NCBI GenBank assembly: GCA_002270565.1
Contig: NQMI01000019.1
Location: 434,001 to 498,000 of the forward strand
Reading direction: 5' to 3'
From: Stenocarpella maydis
Lineage: Eukaryota > Ascomycota > Sordariomycetes > Diaporthales > Diaporthaceae
Length of the DNA stretch: 64,000 nucleotides
Shown here: in pieces, positions 45,418 to 57,290 of the stretch
Layout of the letters: each line of letters begins with the position of its first letter
Numbering within the stretch: the stretch's first letter is position 1
Program-made: the position numbers and the translations under genes
Notes under the pieces: model-generated
Seen by the model: the letters and a program-made list of their open reading frames with translations, nothing else
Told to the model about the DNA's origin: nothing
Database searches by the model: none

Positions 45418-46091
45418 TCCAACCCAGCTCGGCTACTTAAGTACAACTACCAAAAACGACTTGTACAGCGGAAAACGCCTAGGTCGCCCATTGGCCCTTG
45501 TGTGACTACCTGAAACTCGAATCTCCTTCTGCAGGTAGCAGCACCTAGTATAGTATTCATAACACGGATCTCATATCAACTGGTGTTATAATATCTGCCT
45601 CCCCGAATCGAACCGGCAAACGATAATAGAGTAACTTACTATAATGGTCTGCATTGCATGGCTTGTGGTCCAGTTGGCTTTCCTGGATATTGGAAAGTGG
45701 CCTGATGAGGCTCGGTTAGAAATGGCAGCAAAGCCCTGGAATCAATGACTTATACAAGATCGGTGTACTCCTATCAAGTTACCAGCCCGGGGGGCGGGGG
45801 GTTGATGCCTAGCTGGGTAAGAAGAAAGAGGGCCCTGAGGAAGTACGCCAGGAACAAGCATAGATAGGGATGAGTATAAATATGGATCTGCCAACCGAGC
45901 TTTTAGGAACACTTGTTCTTAGCTGTGGTATCCTGGGGACCCTCTAGGAGCCCTCTAGGAGGGGGAGGGAGGGGGGTTGGGAGACGTATAGGCCCTCATC
46001 CCCAACACATATTATGAAATTCAATTTCGGGAAACCTTTGCCGCATAAATAGGCACGGCTCAATTCCAGCGAGTCCTTGATCAGTCAAGAG
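45418..46091. other. intergenic
   Basis: No gene supported. A G-rich stretch at 45957-45980 (GGGGG, GGG, GGGGGG and GGG runs) could form a G-quadruplex. Confidence 0.45.
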
Positions 46092-46704
46092 GTACAAGTT
46101 CCTTTGCGCGGGCTATGTTTAAGGTGGGGGCTAAGCACGTTGTTGCGATCGACATCAGCCAAACCATGTTGGTCGCACCTCGGGAGTTAACAAGTCGTGG
46201 TGGAGTACGAACTTGGGCATGTATTCAAGCCTTTCAAGCTTGCCTCCTGCCCGCTCCTCGTTTAGCCGCGCCTTGACCAGGGGCGTGTGGCATTTAAACT
46301 ATGCTGTAAATCAAGCCATGATGGACGAGGGCTGGCAGAACATCGCTAGGTATCCCAGGCCAGGAGGAAGATTCGTGGGTGACACCCCAAACGATTGTAT
46401 GCCATGGCTCAAAGAGGATGAAAATTACTTTGGTTTCTCGTACAAGAGAATCGATCAGGTCAACGGTGGACATCTCCGTAGGCTTACACTACACACCAAG
46501 AACCAGCCCGTCTCAATAAATAGTTACATAGTAAATCATTCAGTCTTTGAGACGGGCGCGCAAGTCTACTGGCCTAGTTGGTGTGACGTTGCCAGACTTT
46601 GGGGGAACCGAAAATTAAGCGTACCTAGGTACCGGAAGAAGACTCATCCTCTATTCAAGACCATGGCGGCAACGAAGCCTTGGGTGGACCAACCTGGTGA
46701 CTAG
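46092..46704 (+). pseudogene. decayed SAM-dependent methyltransferase
   Basis: 46092-46185 reads TSSFARAMFKVGAKHVVAID then ISQTM, matching the SAM-binding motif I/II region of class I methyltransferases but without the preceding DLGCG. A frame from 46213 to 46704 continues with YAVNQAMMDEGWQNIARYPR, PGGRFVGDTPNDCMPWLKED and LTLHTKNQPVSINSYIVNHS, as in fungal methyltransferases. Around 46550-46640 the conserved reading moves to another frame with stops and then returns. The first part and its start codon are missing. I read it as a pseudogene with at least two frame breaks. Confidence 0.6.
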
Positions 46705-46868
46705 CTGGGGAGCGTGGCAGAAGGAACGATGGAATCCGTCTTCGCCCGGCATTCATTTCAGAAGGCTAAAGCCCAAAAGCTGCATAATCCTATTAAAACA
46801 CCACTCAGCAGAATTGTGGGATTGGCCGTTGCTATCGCAAGCTGTCGTCCTAAGCTGCAAAACCCTGT

Positions 46869-48218
46869 TTAGCGCCAATAACGTGAATTATAATCAGGGT
46901 CTCCAGCCAAATCCCTCAGCCCATCTTGCCTAGCCCCTGCCGACGTCGTGATACCAGAGAAGCCTACCAGCTGAGGGCTCCGCTGGGGTCCGGCCCTGAA
47001 GAACCTCGAAGTCTCCTGTCCTGGTCCGTACATGTCTGGATTTTGCCTGCTTCCGAATGTGTCCTGTCGCCTCAGATCATACACAGTCTCCCTGCCAGCC
47101 GTGTCGAAAGTCTTCGGCCGCGCGGCCTCGTACATGTTGTCAAGATCCTGCAGCATGCGGTCATCACTGATCCCCCGCAGCATGTCTTTTCTGTACCGTC
47201 GCCTGCACTGCCACATATAGACCGCCCAAATGGCCACGGCCATCGCACCCAGCCCGCCCGCTACCGAGACACCGATCATTGCGGGCACCGGGAAGCCAGC
47301 GTCTTGGCTTTTGGAATCGGCTTGCGGCTCAATGCCAGCTGGTTCAGTCTTATTGTTGTCCGTGTCGCTCGGCGTGGCCGTTTCCGTCGGCAGGGGAACG
47401 GCAACGAAGCTCACGCAGCTGCTGGCCGTCTCCAGGTTCCCAGTCGGCGAGCTTCCTGCGGATATAGTCTGAGTACCTGAGAGACTTGGCATGTTTGCAG
47501 CGGAGGAAACCGAGGGTCCAGTTTCCACAGGCTGTGACGACGTCGGTGAGGCCACTGGATCAGAAATCTGATCACTGCTCTGCCAGATGATCTGGAACAT
47601 TGGCGCGAGGAGCGTCACAACGGTAGCAGTCTGCCTGGGAAGGATTGCGAGCCCGGACTCAGTGTTTTCCTCTGCGCCACATTTGGTTGTCGGTATTGCC
47701 AGCGAAGTTGTAGTCTGGACGCAAATCTGTCCTCCAATATTATCACAGGAATATCCTCTAATTTGAGTTAGTGTTGGACGATGATGCAGTGAGTCGCCCA
47801 GGGCTTACCCAGGACAACAGCCCACCGCAGTTTCACTTGCGGACAATGGATACTGCAGAGGCCAGTCACTCTTTCCGAACAGGCCAGCTGTGGCAGAACA
47901 TGCGCTGGTATAACCCGCAGGGCAAGATATGCCGGGCGAATAAAAGCCCCATCCCGGAGTTTCCGTTGAGGGGCCAGAGACATCGCCGCTTGTTGCAGGC
48001 CAGCATGAAGTATCGACTGCACCGCTTCCTGACCCGCAAACCTGGGCTAAATGACCGACCAACACCTGCCCAGTAACATCAGCCACGGCTGTCGTGCACT
48101 CCGGCGGTTGCGTAAAGGTCGTGGTCAATGGCCCTAAATTCATGCGTTCCTGACCAGTAATTGCCGGAGACGAGCTACCCAGAAGGCTCCCGATGGCAGG
48201 GATGAGACCTCCAGACAT
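46869..48218 (-). CDS. single-pass Ser/Thr-rich membrane protein, function unknown
   Basis: Two exons, 48218-47809 and 47757-46869, giving 432 aa. The short 51-nt intron has donor GTAAGC and an acceptor chosen because it is the only one in frame, restoring CCPGGYSCDN. The N-terminal half is Cys-, Ser- and Thr-rich (extracellular style, starting with NLGPLTTTFTQPPECTT and later VQTTTSLAIP). After a Ser/Thr/Pro stalk there is one membrane helix (FPVPAMIGVSVAGGLGAMAV, then AIWAVYMW), a basic stop-transfer RRRYRKD and a polar tail of about 100 residues with several Tyr. This layout suits a surface sensor or wall-linked protein. No classic signal peptide is seen at the chosen ATG. Confidence 0.8.
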
Positions 48219-50450
48219 AGTGTTGAAGTATAAGTGTAATAATAGTACCGGGTACCAGTTAAGTTTGTGGAAATGCCCTGCATCCCATCCAAAGAATTAT
48301 GAATAAGGGCGGCTCAGAGGCGTCGAATCTCGAATCCGAGGACGTCGGTGTTGGTAATTAGGAAATGGAGCGTGGTCATGAGGCGGGAAGGCAATCAGAA
48401 CTTAGTCGGTTTTGTTTGTAATCCGGCCACAATTCCCTTTAAGAAAAAGAAAAAGGAGCTGCGGCGATCAGAAGGGAACCCCTACGCACCTCTTGTCTTT
48501 CAATGTTCTCTTCCTTGCCTCGCCTATATGCAACCTCAAAGACGAGGAACAAAGCCCCCTGATCTCGCCAATGCGCCGATCACAACATTTGTTCTCGAGT
48601 GACGTCGTGATTTGTTCCACCCCCCAATTGTCACCGTGGACTGTTTCAACCCGAATCACGAAGTTCTTCTCTTGGCCATTCAGTAGGGAGAGATCGACGG
48701 GATTGACAGTGTCGATCGGCGACCAGCCGGCTGGTTCGTCAGCGTGATTGGCTACCCCCTGATCATCCAAGTGGTTTTAAGTTTCAAACTCCACATCGTG
48801 CTTCCTTTGGTCAAACATTGTGCTGTTTCGAGCACATATCATTGCCGGTTTTGACGGCGCAACGCCGTCGGACAGGCAGCCAGATTTTCAATTCACACAC
48901 ACGGGACCCAACTTACACCAAAACGCTCAAACTTCACTATCAAATTTCTTGCCAACCATATACTATGCGACGCCATATATTTGTTATAAACCAGCACAGG
49001 AGTAAACTATATCATTGCTATCCATTAATAGTCAGGGGTTGAGGAGTCAATGTGTTAAGGAAGGGTTATAAGTCAGCTAATTAAGCACGATTTGGGTTGT
49101 GGTTTAGTGCCGTGTATGGATTATAATTCTGGCTGCCTATCTGGCGAACGCACAAGTGCGAGGTAGGTTGGCGAGAGTCACGGCTGACTACTGGATGATG
49201 GCTCGTCATCCAGCAACTACCAGCCGAGATACGCATCCGGAACTGGGTCTTCTCAAACATTTGCAAAATTTTGGTTATCACAAGGATTCGCGCAAAGCTC
49301 GTTAATTCTGAGATAATCTCAGGGGGTAGTCATGGAGGCCGAAGACTGGCAGTGAATGGACCGACCTCTCAGTTTCATCAACGTTCGGTGCCTCATTCTC
49401 AGACCCTGTGGACTTTGCGCCACGACACCGCCTGCCCGGAATACAGAGGTACCGCAGCGGCTGGGTGAGGGGTCTGCAACGTGCCATCGGATCAGCAGTA
49501 CGGAGGACTGAGTGTTGCCTCCGAGTACATCCATGGATTCATTCCAAGTTAGAAAGCAACGCCCCCTCCCCCGGTCGACAAATCATCAGACCATCACTCA
49601 GATCGAACCTACTCTCAAGAACCTTATGTCTCAGGGCAACCGTGTTACCTTTAAAATACGGTCCCAATTAAATGAACTCTCAAGATAACAATCAAGTTAT
49701 GAAAGGGCCGGATGGGGCCAGGGCGGATAACGCTGATAGGCACCGCTACGAACCCCTTGAGGCCCAGCCTGGTACCCTTTTTGGTTCTTAAACATGAGCA
49801 AGATCCATTTCTCTGGACGGCTTTGGGGGTCCGAAAATACCATGAGAAGCCCAGATATTTAATAGGTCCGCTAAACTGCTCTGGGCGACGGTCTGATTGT
49901 TTGTCTACAAGGGGGGTTGCTTTTGCATAGGCTGGCATGGCTGGTTGCCTCCGCTCATAAAAGCTACCGTCGGTCTTCAAGTCAAAGAGTGGGAAAGCAA
50001 CTAGGTACAAGCAGATTCGGGTTGCCATCTTTGTTATGGTCAAGAGTTGGAGAAGCTCAGGTTATTTGCCGCGGGGCGGGCCCAGCACAGCAGATCAACT
50101 GTGCAATGCAACCTGAGCTGCATAATAATAAGACAGGTGACCAGCGCTGAATATCACGAACTGGGGAAAGTTCGTTGAGCTGCATGACCTGCCCTCATTG
50201 TGATGGTCGAGGTGCGGGGAAGTGCGGATCGCAACAAGAGATGATGCATCGTCATTGTTGCGGCTTGGGAAACTGCATAACTGCTTCGTACCTATCTTCA
50301 CCCGGGCGGACACGACAGAAACTGGGCCGTAATACTCAGGTTTTCGTCGCCTATTCTGAATAGCTTGATGCAAGTTGAGCCCGTCAAGGTGCAGCTTAAG
50401 CAGGATATTGCCGAACAACCCGATCGAGAGTGGCGAGCAAAACGCAGAAC
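48219..50450. other. intergenic between divergent genes
   Basis: 2.2 kb without a supported gene. It includes copy 2 of a dispersed repeat and the promoters of the membrane protein (minus) and the mannosidase (plus). Confidence 0.5.
48400..48530 (+). repeat. diverged dispersed repeat, copy 2
   Basis: Same ordered words as 43262-43440: TCGGTTT, TAATCCG, AAAAAGGAG, CTTTCAATG and GCCTCGCC. This copy is less AT-rich. Confidence 0.45.
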
Positions 50451-53240
50451 ATGAGGTGGCACCCATTGAACAGCGCCACTTGCGTGGCTGCGATCCTGCT
50501 CCTCAGGCAGGCCTCGGCGCAGGTAGACTATTCACAGTATGTGAACCCTCTCATTGGGGGCAGTGGGCCTTTTGAGGGTCAAGCGTGTGAGCAGCTCTCT
50601 ACACATTTCGCCTAAGCCTCGTTCACGTCCACTAACGACTGGTGAAGATGGCGGGGGGGACATTTTCGTGGGTGCCGCCGTCCCTTTCGGCGTTGTCAAG
50701 CTTGGTATCGATACATGGGAAGGATTCGGCAGAAACTCAGTCACCAATGGAGGATGGACACCAAAGGGCAATGTGACCGCCGTCACGATGCTTCACGAGA
50801 GCGGAACAGGTGGAGCCCCGAAATACGGCATCATCCCACAGATGCCCTTGACAACAATCGAATCTCCCGTTAACGTCCTTGACAACAGGACTTATTTCCA
50901 GCGCCGCGTGGTGGAAGACACCGCCCGTGTTGGATACTACAGTACTGAACTGTTGAACGGAGTCAAAGTTGAGCTTGGCGCCTCCAGACACGCCGGGTTC
51001 ATGCAGTACTCTTTTCCCGATGGAGAGAAACACATCCTGGTTGACTTGTCTCACTACTTACCTAGCGAGTCGGGAGGTTATACTAGCCAGGTGTATCTTG
51101 CTGGTCACATAGAAATTGATGGAGCCGAGTATCGCGGTTTTGCAACTTACGGCGCCGGCTGGAACGAAGGAGCTCCGTACTCTGTTCACTTCTGTGGAAT
51201 TTTTGAGACTCCCCCTTCCCAGATCAATACGTTCAGAGGAAGAAACACGGACCCGATGATTAGGTATTGTTGACTGCCCAGAGAACAAGGAGCTGATGCT
51301 CTGGGCCTAGTTTCATGTTTTAACAACGTATTGCGTATCAGGTACCACACCTTTAGCGACGAGAATATTCCTCAAGCAGTGTTCAGCAACAGCACTGCCC
51401 AGTACTCCGCGTCAAATACGGACTCGAACTATCTCGGCGCAATCAATGACCGTGTTGGCGCAGTTTTCACTTTTGAAAGTGGCGCAGCCAGCACAGTCAA
51501 ATCTCGTGTCGGTGTTTCCTTCACCTCGACTGAGCAAGCCTGCAGGTACAGAGACGATGAGATCTCGAGCTGGTCACTCAATGACACCGTTGATGCCGCC
51601 GTGAGGGAGTGGAATGAAGATGTTTTCAGCAGAATTCGCGTCGATACTGATGATAAAATGACCAATCTCACCAATATTCGGCTTTTATACTCATCCCTCT
51701 ATTTCATGCATCTGATGCCCAGCGATAGGACAGGCGACAACCCATTATGGGAGTCCGAGGAGCCATACTGGGACGACTTCTACACCATGTGGGACATTTT
51801 TCGTTGCACGGTCAGCCTCTACCATTTAATACAACCCGCAAGATACGCCAGCATGATCCGCGCCTTGATCGATATTTGGCGGTTTGAGGGTTTCCTGCCT
51901 GATGGGAGGAGTGGAAACTACAATGGCCTGACACAAGGGGGGAGCAACGCTGACAACGTATTCGCGGATGCATATGTCAAGGGACTAGGGAGAAACAGTG
52001 ATAATCCGTCAATGGCCATCAATTGGACCGCAGCTTACCTGGCCATGGTTAAAGATGCCGAGGTCCAGCCCTACAACACATTCAGTCCCTTGGATCAGAC
52101 AGGCAGTGTCAAAGAAGGCCGCGGCTCACTTTATGACTGGATCCCGCTTGGATACGTGTCGAACAACAGCTCCAGGTCCATATCGAAAACAGTCGAGTAC
52201 GCATTGAACGATTATGCACTCAGTGTTGTGGCTGCCGGCGAAAGCACGCAGGCTGAAGTCGACAAGTATCTGAATCGTTCTGCGGGGTGGCAGAACCTTT
52301 GGAACCACAATGTCACACATGCAGGCTTTACAGGATTCCTGTCTCCCAAGGACGACCAGGGGAACTGGGTGTCTCCTGAGACCTATAACCCGGCAGTCTG
52401 TGGTGGTTGCGAGTGGGACTCTATAAGCTATGAGGCCACTCCATTTGAGTACAGCTTCGTGGTCCCACACGATGTGCAGACGCTCATTGAATATATGGGT
52501 GGCATGACAGATTTTGAGCGAAGACTTGACTATATTGTAAGGCACTTCATGTGTCGCCTCATCTCGTCTCCCGCCCAGTGCAGGTGAGTGTGAGATCAGA
52601 GTGCGCACGTTGACTGACACTCTTGCGCAGTTCATGCCGAACACGTCAGAACAGGACTTGCAAGAGAATGGCGCCGGAATAACTACAATCATGAATATTG
52701 GGTATGTGACAAGGTGGTTTTAGATCTCATAGTTGACTAACAACGAAAAACAGCAATGAGCCAGATTTTGCGACTCCGTATCTCTACAATTATTTGAATA
52801 AGCAGCACAAATCAGTCAATCAAACCCGTGTCTTGGCAAACCAGTTCTTCCACGACGACCTGTATGGCGTGCCCGGGAACTCGGATGCTGGCGCGCTCAA
52901 CTCGTGGCTTATCTGGCAGATGCTAGGGCTGTATCCAGTTGTTACTCAGCCAGTCTATCTGCTAGAGTCACCGTGGTTCACTGATATCAACATGACGATC
53001 AACGGAAATAAGACACTGCGTATCCAGAGCAATGGAGACAACATATCCCTTGGGCAAAGCGGATATTTCGTTGAATCTGTGAAGATCAACGGGCAGGACT
53101 GGGAGAGAAACTGGTTCAACCACGACGATATCATGAACGAAGGAGGCACGATCGAGTTCACTGTTGGTGCCGTGGGCAAAGTTTGGGAAACTGGAGACCT
53201 GCCTCCAAGTCCGGGGCGCAAGGTTACCGATGCCACCTGA
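50451..53240 (+). CDS. secreted GH92 alpha-mannosidase (alpha-1,2-mannosidase family)
   Basis: Five exons: 50451-50586, 50648-51263, 51342-52536, 52631-52701 and 52754-53240, giving 834 aa, normal for GH92. These calcium-dependent inverting exo-mannosidases trim alpha-linked mannose from glycans. A signal peptide ends at ASAQ (about residue 24). Conserved parts: YVNPLIGGSGPFEGQ then YGGGDIFVGAAVPFGVVK, joined by intron 1; GTGGAPKYGIIPQMPL; DGRSGNYNGLTQGGSNADN; YEATPFEYSFVVPHD; and GVPGNSDAGALNSWLIWQML. All four introns have GT-AG ends and most have clear CTAAC or CTGAC branch sites; intron 3 was placed at 52537 because the open frame beyond it loses the conserved PNTSEQDL. Likely extracellular. 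Confidence 0.92.
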
Positions 53241-54597
53241 TGGAGTACCTCCGAGTCCTGAGGTCTTTCGACGTGTCTGTGTATTCAGACCCACACTCGC
53301 AAGCCATGTCGCCTCAAGCTGGGTAGTATGCGGAAGGCACCTTGGAATCATTGGCAGATATTCCTCAAGGGCTGCATTTAATCGCATTCTCCTTCCCCAT
53401 ACTTGCTTCGATCTCAAGTCTGTTCAAGAAAATGAAAGCCGAGATCCTTTCAATCATTAACCCGTCAACAGTTACAGCCTCCCCGATTCCTCCACCGGGA
53501 ACTTTGTCGTTCCTTCTGTGCTGCCTGGCCACTGGCCATAATAGTAGGAGGACGTCGCATACCTAGTTTGGTCCCTACCCAGGTCAACTTGGTCGAGATC
53601 TGGGGAAATGGTAAGTGCCTATAAACAGGATCACGACAAGCCCCACATGTAGAGCCTGCAATGCCCCGATGATGAGTGCACTGTAGCAATGCAAGATGGT
53701 GATGCAAACCGGGCCTCCTTACAACTGATCAATCCCTCAAACCTCGGTGTCTATTTCAGCGCATGCATGCAGTGCTATTTTGCGATCAGGTTTTCAGCGG
53801 CCAACGGACCGAGACTACTGGATACGCTCACCGCTGTAGCGCCGTGACACAATCCTGCATGTCGCCTGCCTGACCGCCGACTGGTCGCTCAGACAGGCGA
53901 GGTTGCTGACAGCAGAAAGCACGAATTCTCCCGATAATTGTGCAGGGCTACCTCCATGCAGCTACGCTAATCAATGGCAGCTCGACCCAGGCCAGAACGG
54001 AAAGGTTGAGACGATCTTGGGAGGGTACATATGAAGCCTCTTTTTCTTTCTTTTTTTCTGTGCCGATCTCGATGCTATGTCACGGAACAGCAATTTCGGA
54101 AATAAATCAGACATTTGCACTCACCAGGCAGGAGGGTATACCAATGCATCCCTCGCTCCCGCTATAGCTGGAGTCACAGAGTATCATCTAGGCCACCAAT
54201 TTATATTCTCATGCATTTGTAAGCTGCGTAATGCATGCGGGTCCTGATCAGTATGACTGTTGGGTGGCTGTTAGTCTGTGTGAGGATGGTGGGTGATGTG
54301 GTGGTCGTGGGTATCCGAACTTGTCGGTGTGCCCTCCGACTTGGCGGATGCGAGGGTTCAACTCCATCGGGAACTCATGAGACGGCTAGAGTCTCAAGTG
54401 CTGTTCATCTCAGTGTAGTTCATTACTTTCCTATAGGCCTCGACAAGTGGGTAACTCGAGAACTGAATATCTCGGGTCTTCAAGTTGTAAATTACTATGG
54501 ATAATCCGTCGCCCACGCGGAGTGGTCGATGAATTCGTCTTCAAGACACATCTCTTTCGAGAGTCTCTGCTCCAGACAGTTCAATTTAGGCTCAATT
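53241..54597. other. intergenic between convergent genes
   Basis: No gene supported; short ORFs only. Confidence 0.5.
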
Positions 54598-55377
54598 TCA
54601 AGGTCCTCGTCGGGACTTCAATACCTTGACAACCACATCGGCGACTTCTTCAGGCACGCTCATGAAAGCGTTGTGGCCCCCTTTGCAGCGGAACTCACGG
54701 ACTTCAACGCCCTCACCCCTCAGCCTTTCAATGCTCATCTCCTGGAACTGGGGCAACATGGCCGTGTCCGCCTCGCAAACCAGATAGCTCGTGGGGATCA
54801 CCCTAAAGGCTGCCTTGCCTGGTGCACAGTCAACGGGTGCGAACTGAGCATCCACCTGGTGAGCCACCAGCATGCCCACCGCCTTCTTGGTCTCCTCGTC
54901 GGGCAGGTCGTTGAAGAAGTAGTACTCCGGGTTGTCCATCTGCAGCGTGCCGTCCGGCTGTGCATGAAACATCGGGGGCAGGACTCCACCGAACATGCTC
55001 GCCATGGACTGGCCTTCGTTCGGGGGACACGTCGTCACGTAGAGGATATCCACGACCCCGCCCTTCTTTGTGTCACCCATGATCGGGTACGCAAACTCTC
55101 CCAGGGCGGCGGTTGACACGGCTCCTCCATAGGAGTGGGCGACGACGGTGAGGCGGGTGCCCTTGGTGATCTCAGACGCCACGATGTCACGGATGAACTT
55201 GACGTCGTCCGCAAAGGTCTTGTTGGGGGGCACGGCGTTGTTATTTGTTGGGAGGGTGGGGCAGATGGTCCGGATGCCTCTCGACTCCAGGCTGTCGATC
55301 AGCTTGCGATAGTGAGCCGGGACGTGCCACGCGCCCGTCACCACGAGCACAGCCTCATGTGCGCGCTTGCGATCCAT
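54598..55377 (-). CDS. alpha/beta hydrolase (AB hydrolase_6 type)
   Basis: Single exon, 259 aa. A small serine hydrolase with no signal peptide, so probably cytosolic. Visible: VLVVTGAWHVPAHYRKLIDS at the first strand, the nucleophile elbow VVAHSYGGAVS with Ser near residue 97, an acid residue in YLVCEADTAMLP, and the catalytic His in CKGGHNAFMSVPEEV. This matches EstC- and salicylate-esterase-like fungal hydrolases. Substrate is unknown. It stands alone with no co-oriented partner within 1 kb. Confidence 0.9.
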   Translation of the reverse strand: MDRKRAHEAVLVVTGAWHVPAHYRKLIDSLESRGIRTICPTLPTNNNAVPPNKTFADDVKFIRDIVASEITKGTRLTVVAHSYGGAVSTAALGEFAYPIMGDTKKGGVVDILYVTTCPPNEGQSMASMFGGVLPPMFHAQPDGTLQMDNPEYYFFNDLPDEETKKAVGMLVAHQVDAQFAPVDCAPGKAAFRVIPTSYLVCEADTAMLPQFQEMSIERLRGEGVEVREFRCKGGHNAFMSVPEEVADVVVKVLKSRRGP

Positions 55378-56498
55378 TTCTTACACGGCAAAACAGGGAG
55401 AACATTGGGAAATAACCGAGATTCCCAATCCAGAATCAACGCCTGCCTACCGACTCTTTATTAACGTCCCCCCCCCCTCCCAACTCTCACGTCCCCCCGA
55501 GGTCATACGGTGAGGGGAGGGGAGATCCAGGGGTCAAAAGTTTTTTCTACTGCAGCTGTGCTGCACGTTGGACAGCCCCGCCGACATCCCCTGCCCATAA
55601 ATGGAGTGATACACAGCAGTAAGTTGACGCAAACTGGGGTTGTGATTGGCAGGCGGGAGTGATTCATGTGCAAATCTGCTTTGCCACGGTAATCACTGGC
55701 TGTTGAGATCCTGTCTCGATTGCCGACATGAATGGCCAAGCAGTGATCCGTGTAGACCCGCAAGGGCCTGTCCTGCATGCTGCAAGACAATGTGATAACT
55801 GACGTTGACAAGTTACAAGAGCCAGCGCGCCCAACTTGCCAGAGTCTTACTAGTTGCTGCACGTGCGGCCCGCGATGCTACCCTCCAAAAGTATTCTCTC
55901 CGCTTGCAATGGGGTGACAGGACTAACTAGAACGTACTTCGTGACCGCGAGTCCGTGACACACAGATATACAAATGTTGGTGCCGCGCAGCACGACGATC
56001 CACGGGCGATTTTGTGTTGTCACAACACGTCAGGATCAACGCTCGACCAGCTGGACCAGGGACGGACAGGTCATTTATTTAGCGCATCCAACAGGGAAAG
56101 GGGGGGGGGACTGCAACAATCTGAGTCGCTCATCCGAATCAATTTTCTGGCAAGCTCATTAACATCCGTAATTTCTCACCTGCCGATATTCCTTCCTCGC
56201 TCTAGAAAACTCGCAACATTAATCTCAACCTCAACCTCTGCCCCCGTTTTCATCATGCAGACCTGTAGCCATGCATATCTGTACATACTAGCCTCGATTA
56301 AAGCACCCAATCTGGTCACCGAAACGAGGATTGGATGTCTGGTCAAGTCAAACAAGACGTGTTGATGTGATACCCTGGTGCGGGATTAGATGAGTGCGAG
56401 CATGCGAACCAAAGAAATAGGTAGCAAACTCCAGGTGACTTGGTTACCTACCCAGACTAGAGGAAAGATTTAGCGTATCATTGCAAATGATTTGGGAG
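55378..56498. other. intergenic
   Basis: No gene supported. Short C and G homopolymer runs occur near 55470 and 56100. Confidence 0.5.
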
Positions 56499-57290
56499 TC
56501 AGCAACACTTACGCCTGAGTCCATAACTCGTGGAAGAGTTTGGTGGGTTTCCTGGCGCACCCGAGGCACTCGGGAGTGGGCTTGAATCCCCTGGTGCACT
56601 GGAAGCAACTGGGTTGGTGCAAGCAGGCCCTGTTGGTATTTGAGCAGCGGGGTCGTTGACGGAAACATCTGGCCCTGGCTGGGGGAACTTGGTGTCGACT
56701 CCCTCTGTGTTCTTGCAACCGTTGATGTTGGCAACGAAAAGGGGGGGCCTGTCAGAGAAAGGAGTTGCTTGGGTTCCATCCTGGCCGCCAGAGATGGTGA
56801 CAACCGCGCAGTTCATGTACATCTCCCTATTGCCTATCTTGTTGAACCAAGTCCAAGCGAACACAGCTTGATCGGAAGCGGGCGCATCGGAGGGGAGCGT
56901 GAAGGGAAATGAGCTCGACGCTGCACCGCTGACCGGACAGCCACCCTCCCAGGAATGGATGACGTGGAAGCTTGCCCCAGCATCTGTGGAAATAGCAGCC
57001 TGGCAGGAACCCCCGTCGTGTGTTGATCCTCCTTCAAGTGTGAAGTTGTAAGTCAGTCCAGCGACCCAGTTGGCGACCGGGGTTGCTTCAGAGGTCCCTA
57101 GGAGTTTGAGGCTGCCTTTGCACGGATAGTCCGACCCGTCATCGTGCAGAGGATTCGTGAGAGAATAGTCAGCATCATCTCCAGAATACGGGTTGCCTTT
57201 GTACCGAAGTGCTGGCGGGTAAGCAAGAAGCATGTGAGAGGCCCCCCCTGAGACGAATATGAATGAAGACAATAGCCTCAGGGCGTACAT
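56499..57290 (-). CDS. secreted lytic polysaccharide monooxygenase-like protein (AA11-related)
   Basis: 263 aa read as a single exon. A signal peptide of 18 residues ends GGAS, which would expose His19 as the mature N-terminus. His91 (STHDGGSCQ) and Tyr158 (REMYMNC) fit the copper histidine brace and axial Tyr of LPMOs. The text HDGGSCQAAIS, EGGCP and AWTWFNKIGNREMYMNCA resembles AA11 chitin-active enzymes and their relatives. Such enzymes cleave crystalline polysaccharides oxidatively outside the cell. The C-terminus is a Ser/Pro/Gly-rich tail. A GTAAGT donor at 56513-56508 near the end suggests a possible further intron and exon, so the last few residues are uncertain. Copper activity is inferred. 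Confidence 0.78.
   Translation of the reverse strand: MYALRLLSSFIFVSGGASHMLLAYPPALRYKGNPYSGDDADYSLTNPLHDDGSDYPCKGSLKLLGTSEATPVANWVAGLTYNFTLEGGSTHDGGSCQAAISTDAGASFHVIHSWEGGCPVSGAASSSFPFTLPSDAPASDQAVFAWTWFNKIGNREMYMNCAVVTISGGQDGTQATPFSDRPPLFVANINGCKNTEGVDTKFPQPGPDVSVNDPAAQIPTGPACTNPVASSAPGDSSPLPSASGAPGNPPNSSTSYGLRRKCC

Noticed and set aside
45585..45680. B-box-like GCCGGTTCGATTCGGGG on the minus strand, possible tRNA
   Set aside because: The T stem has mismatches and no matching 5' acceptor or D arm could be found; at best a remnant.
49651..50043. 130-codon minus ORF
   Set aside because: No domain, unremarkable codon use and no supporting start or splice signals.
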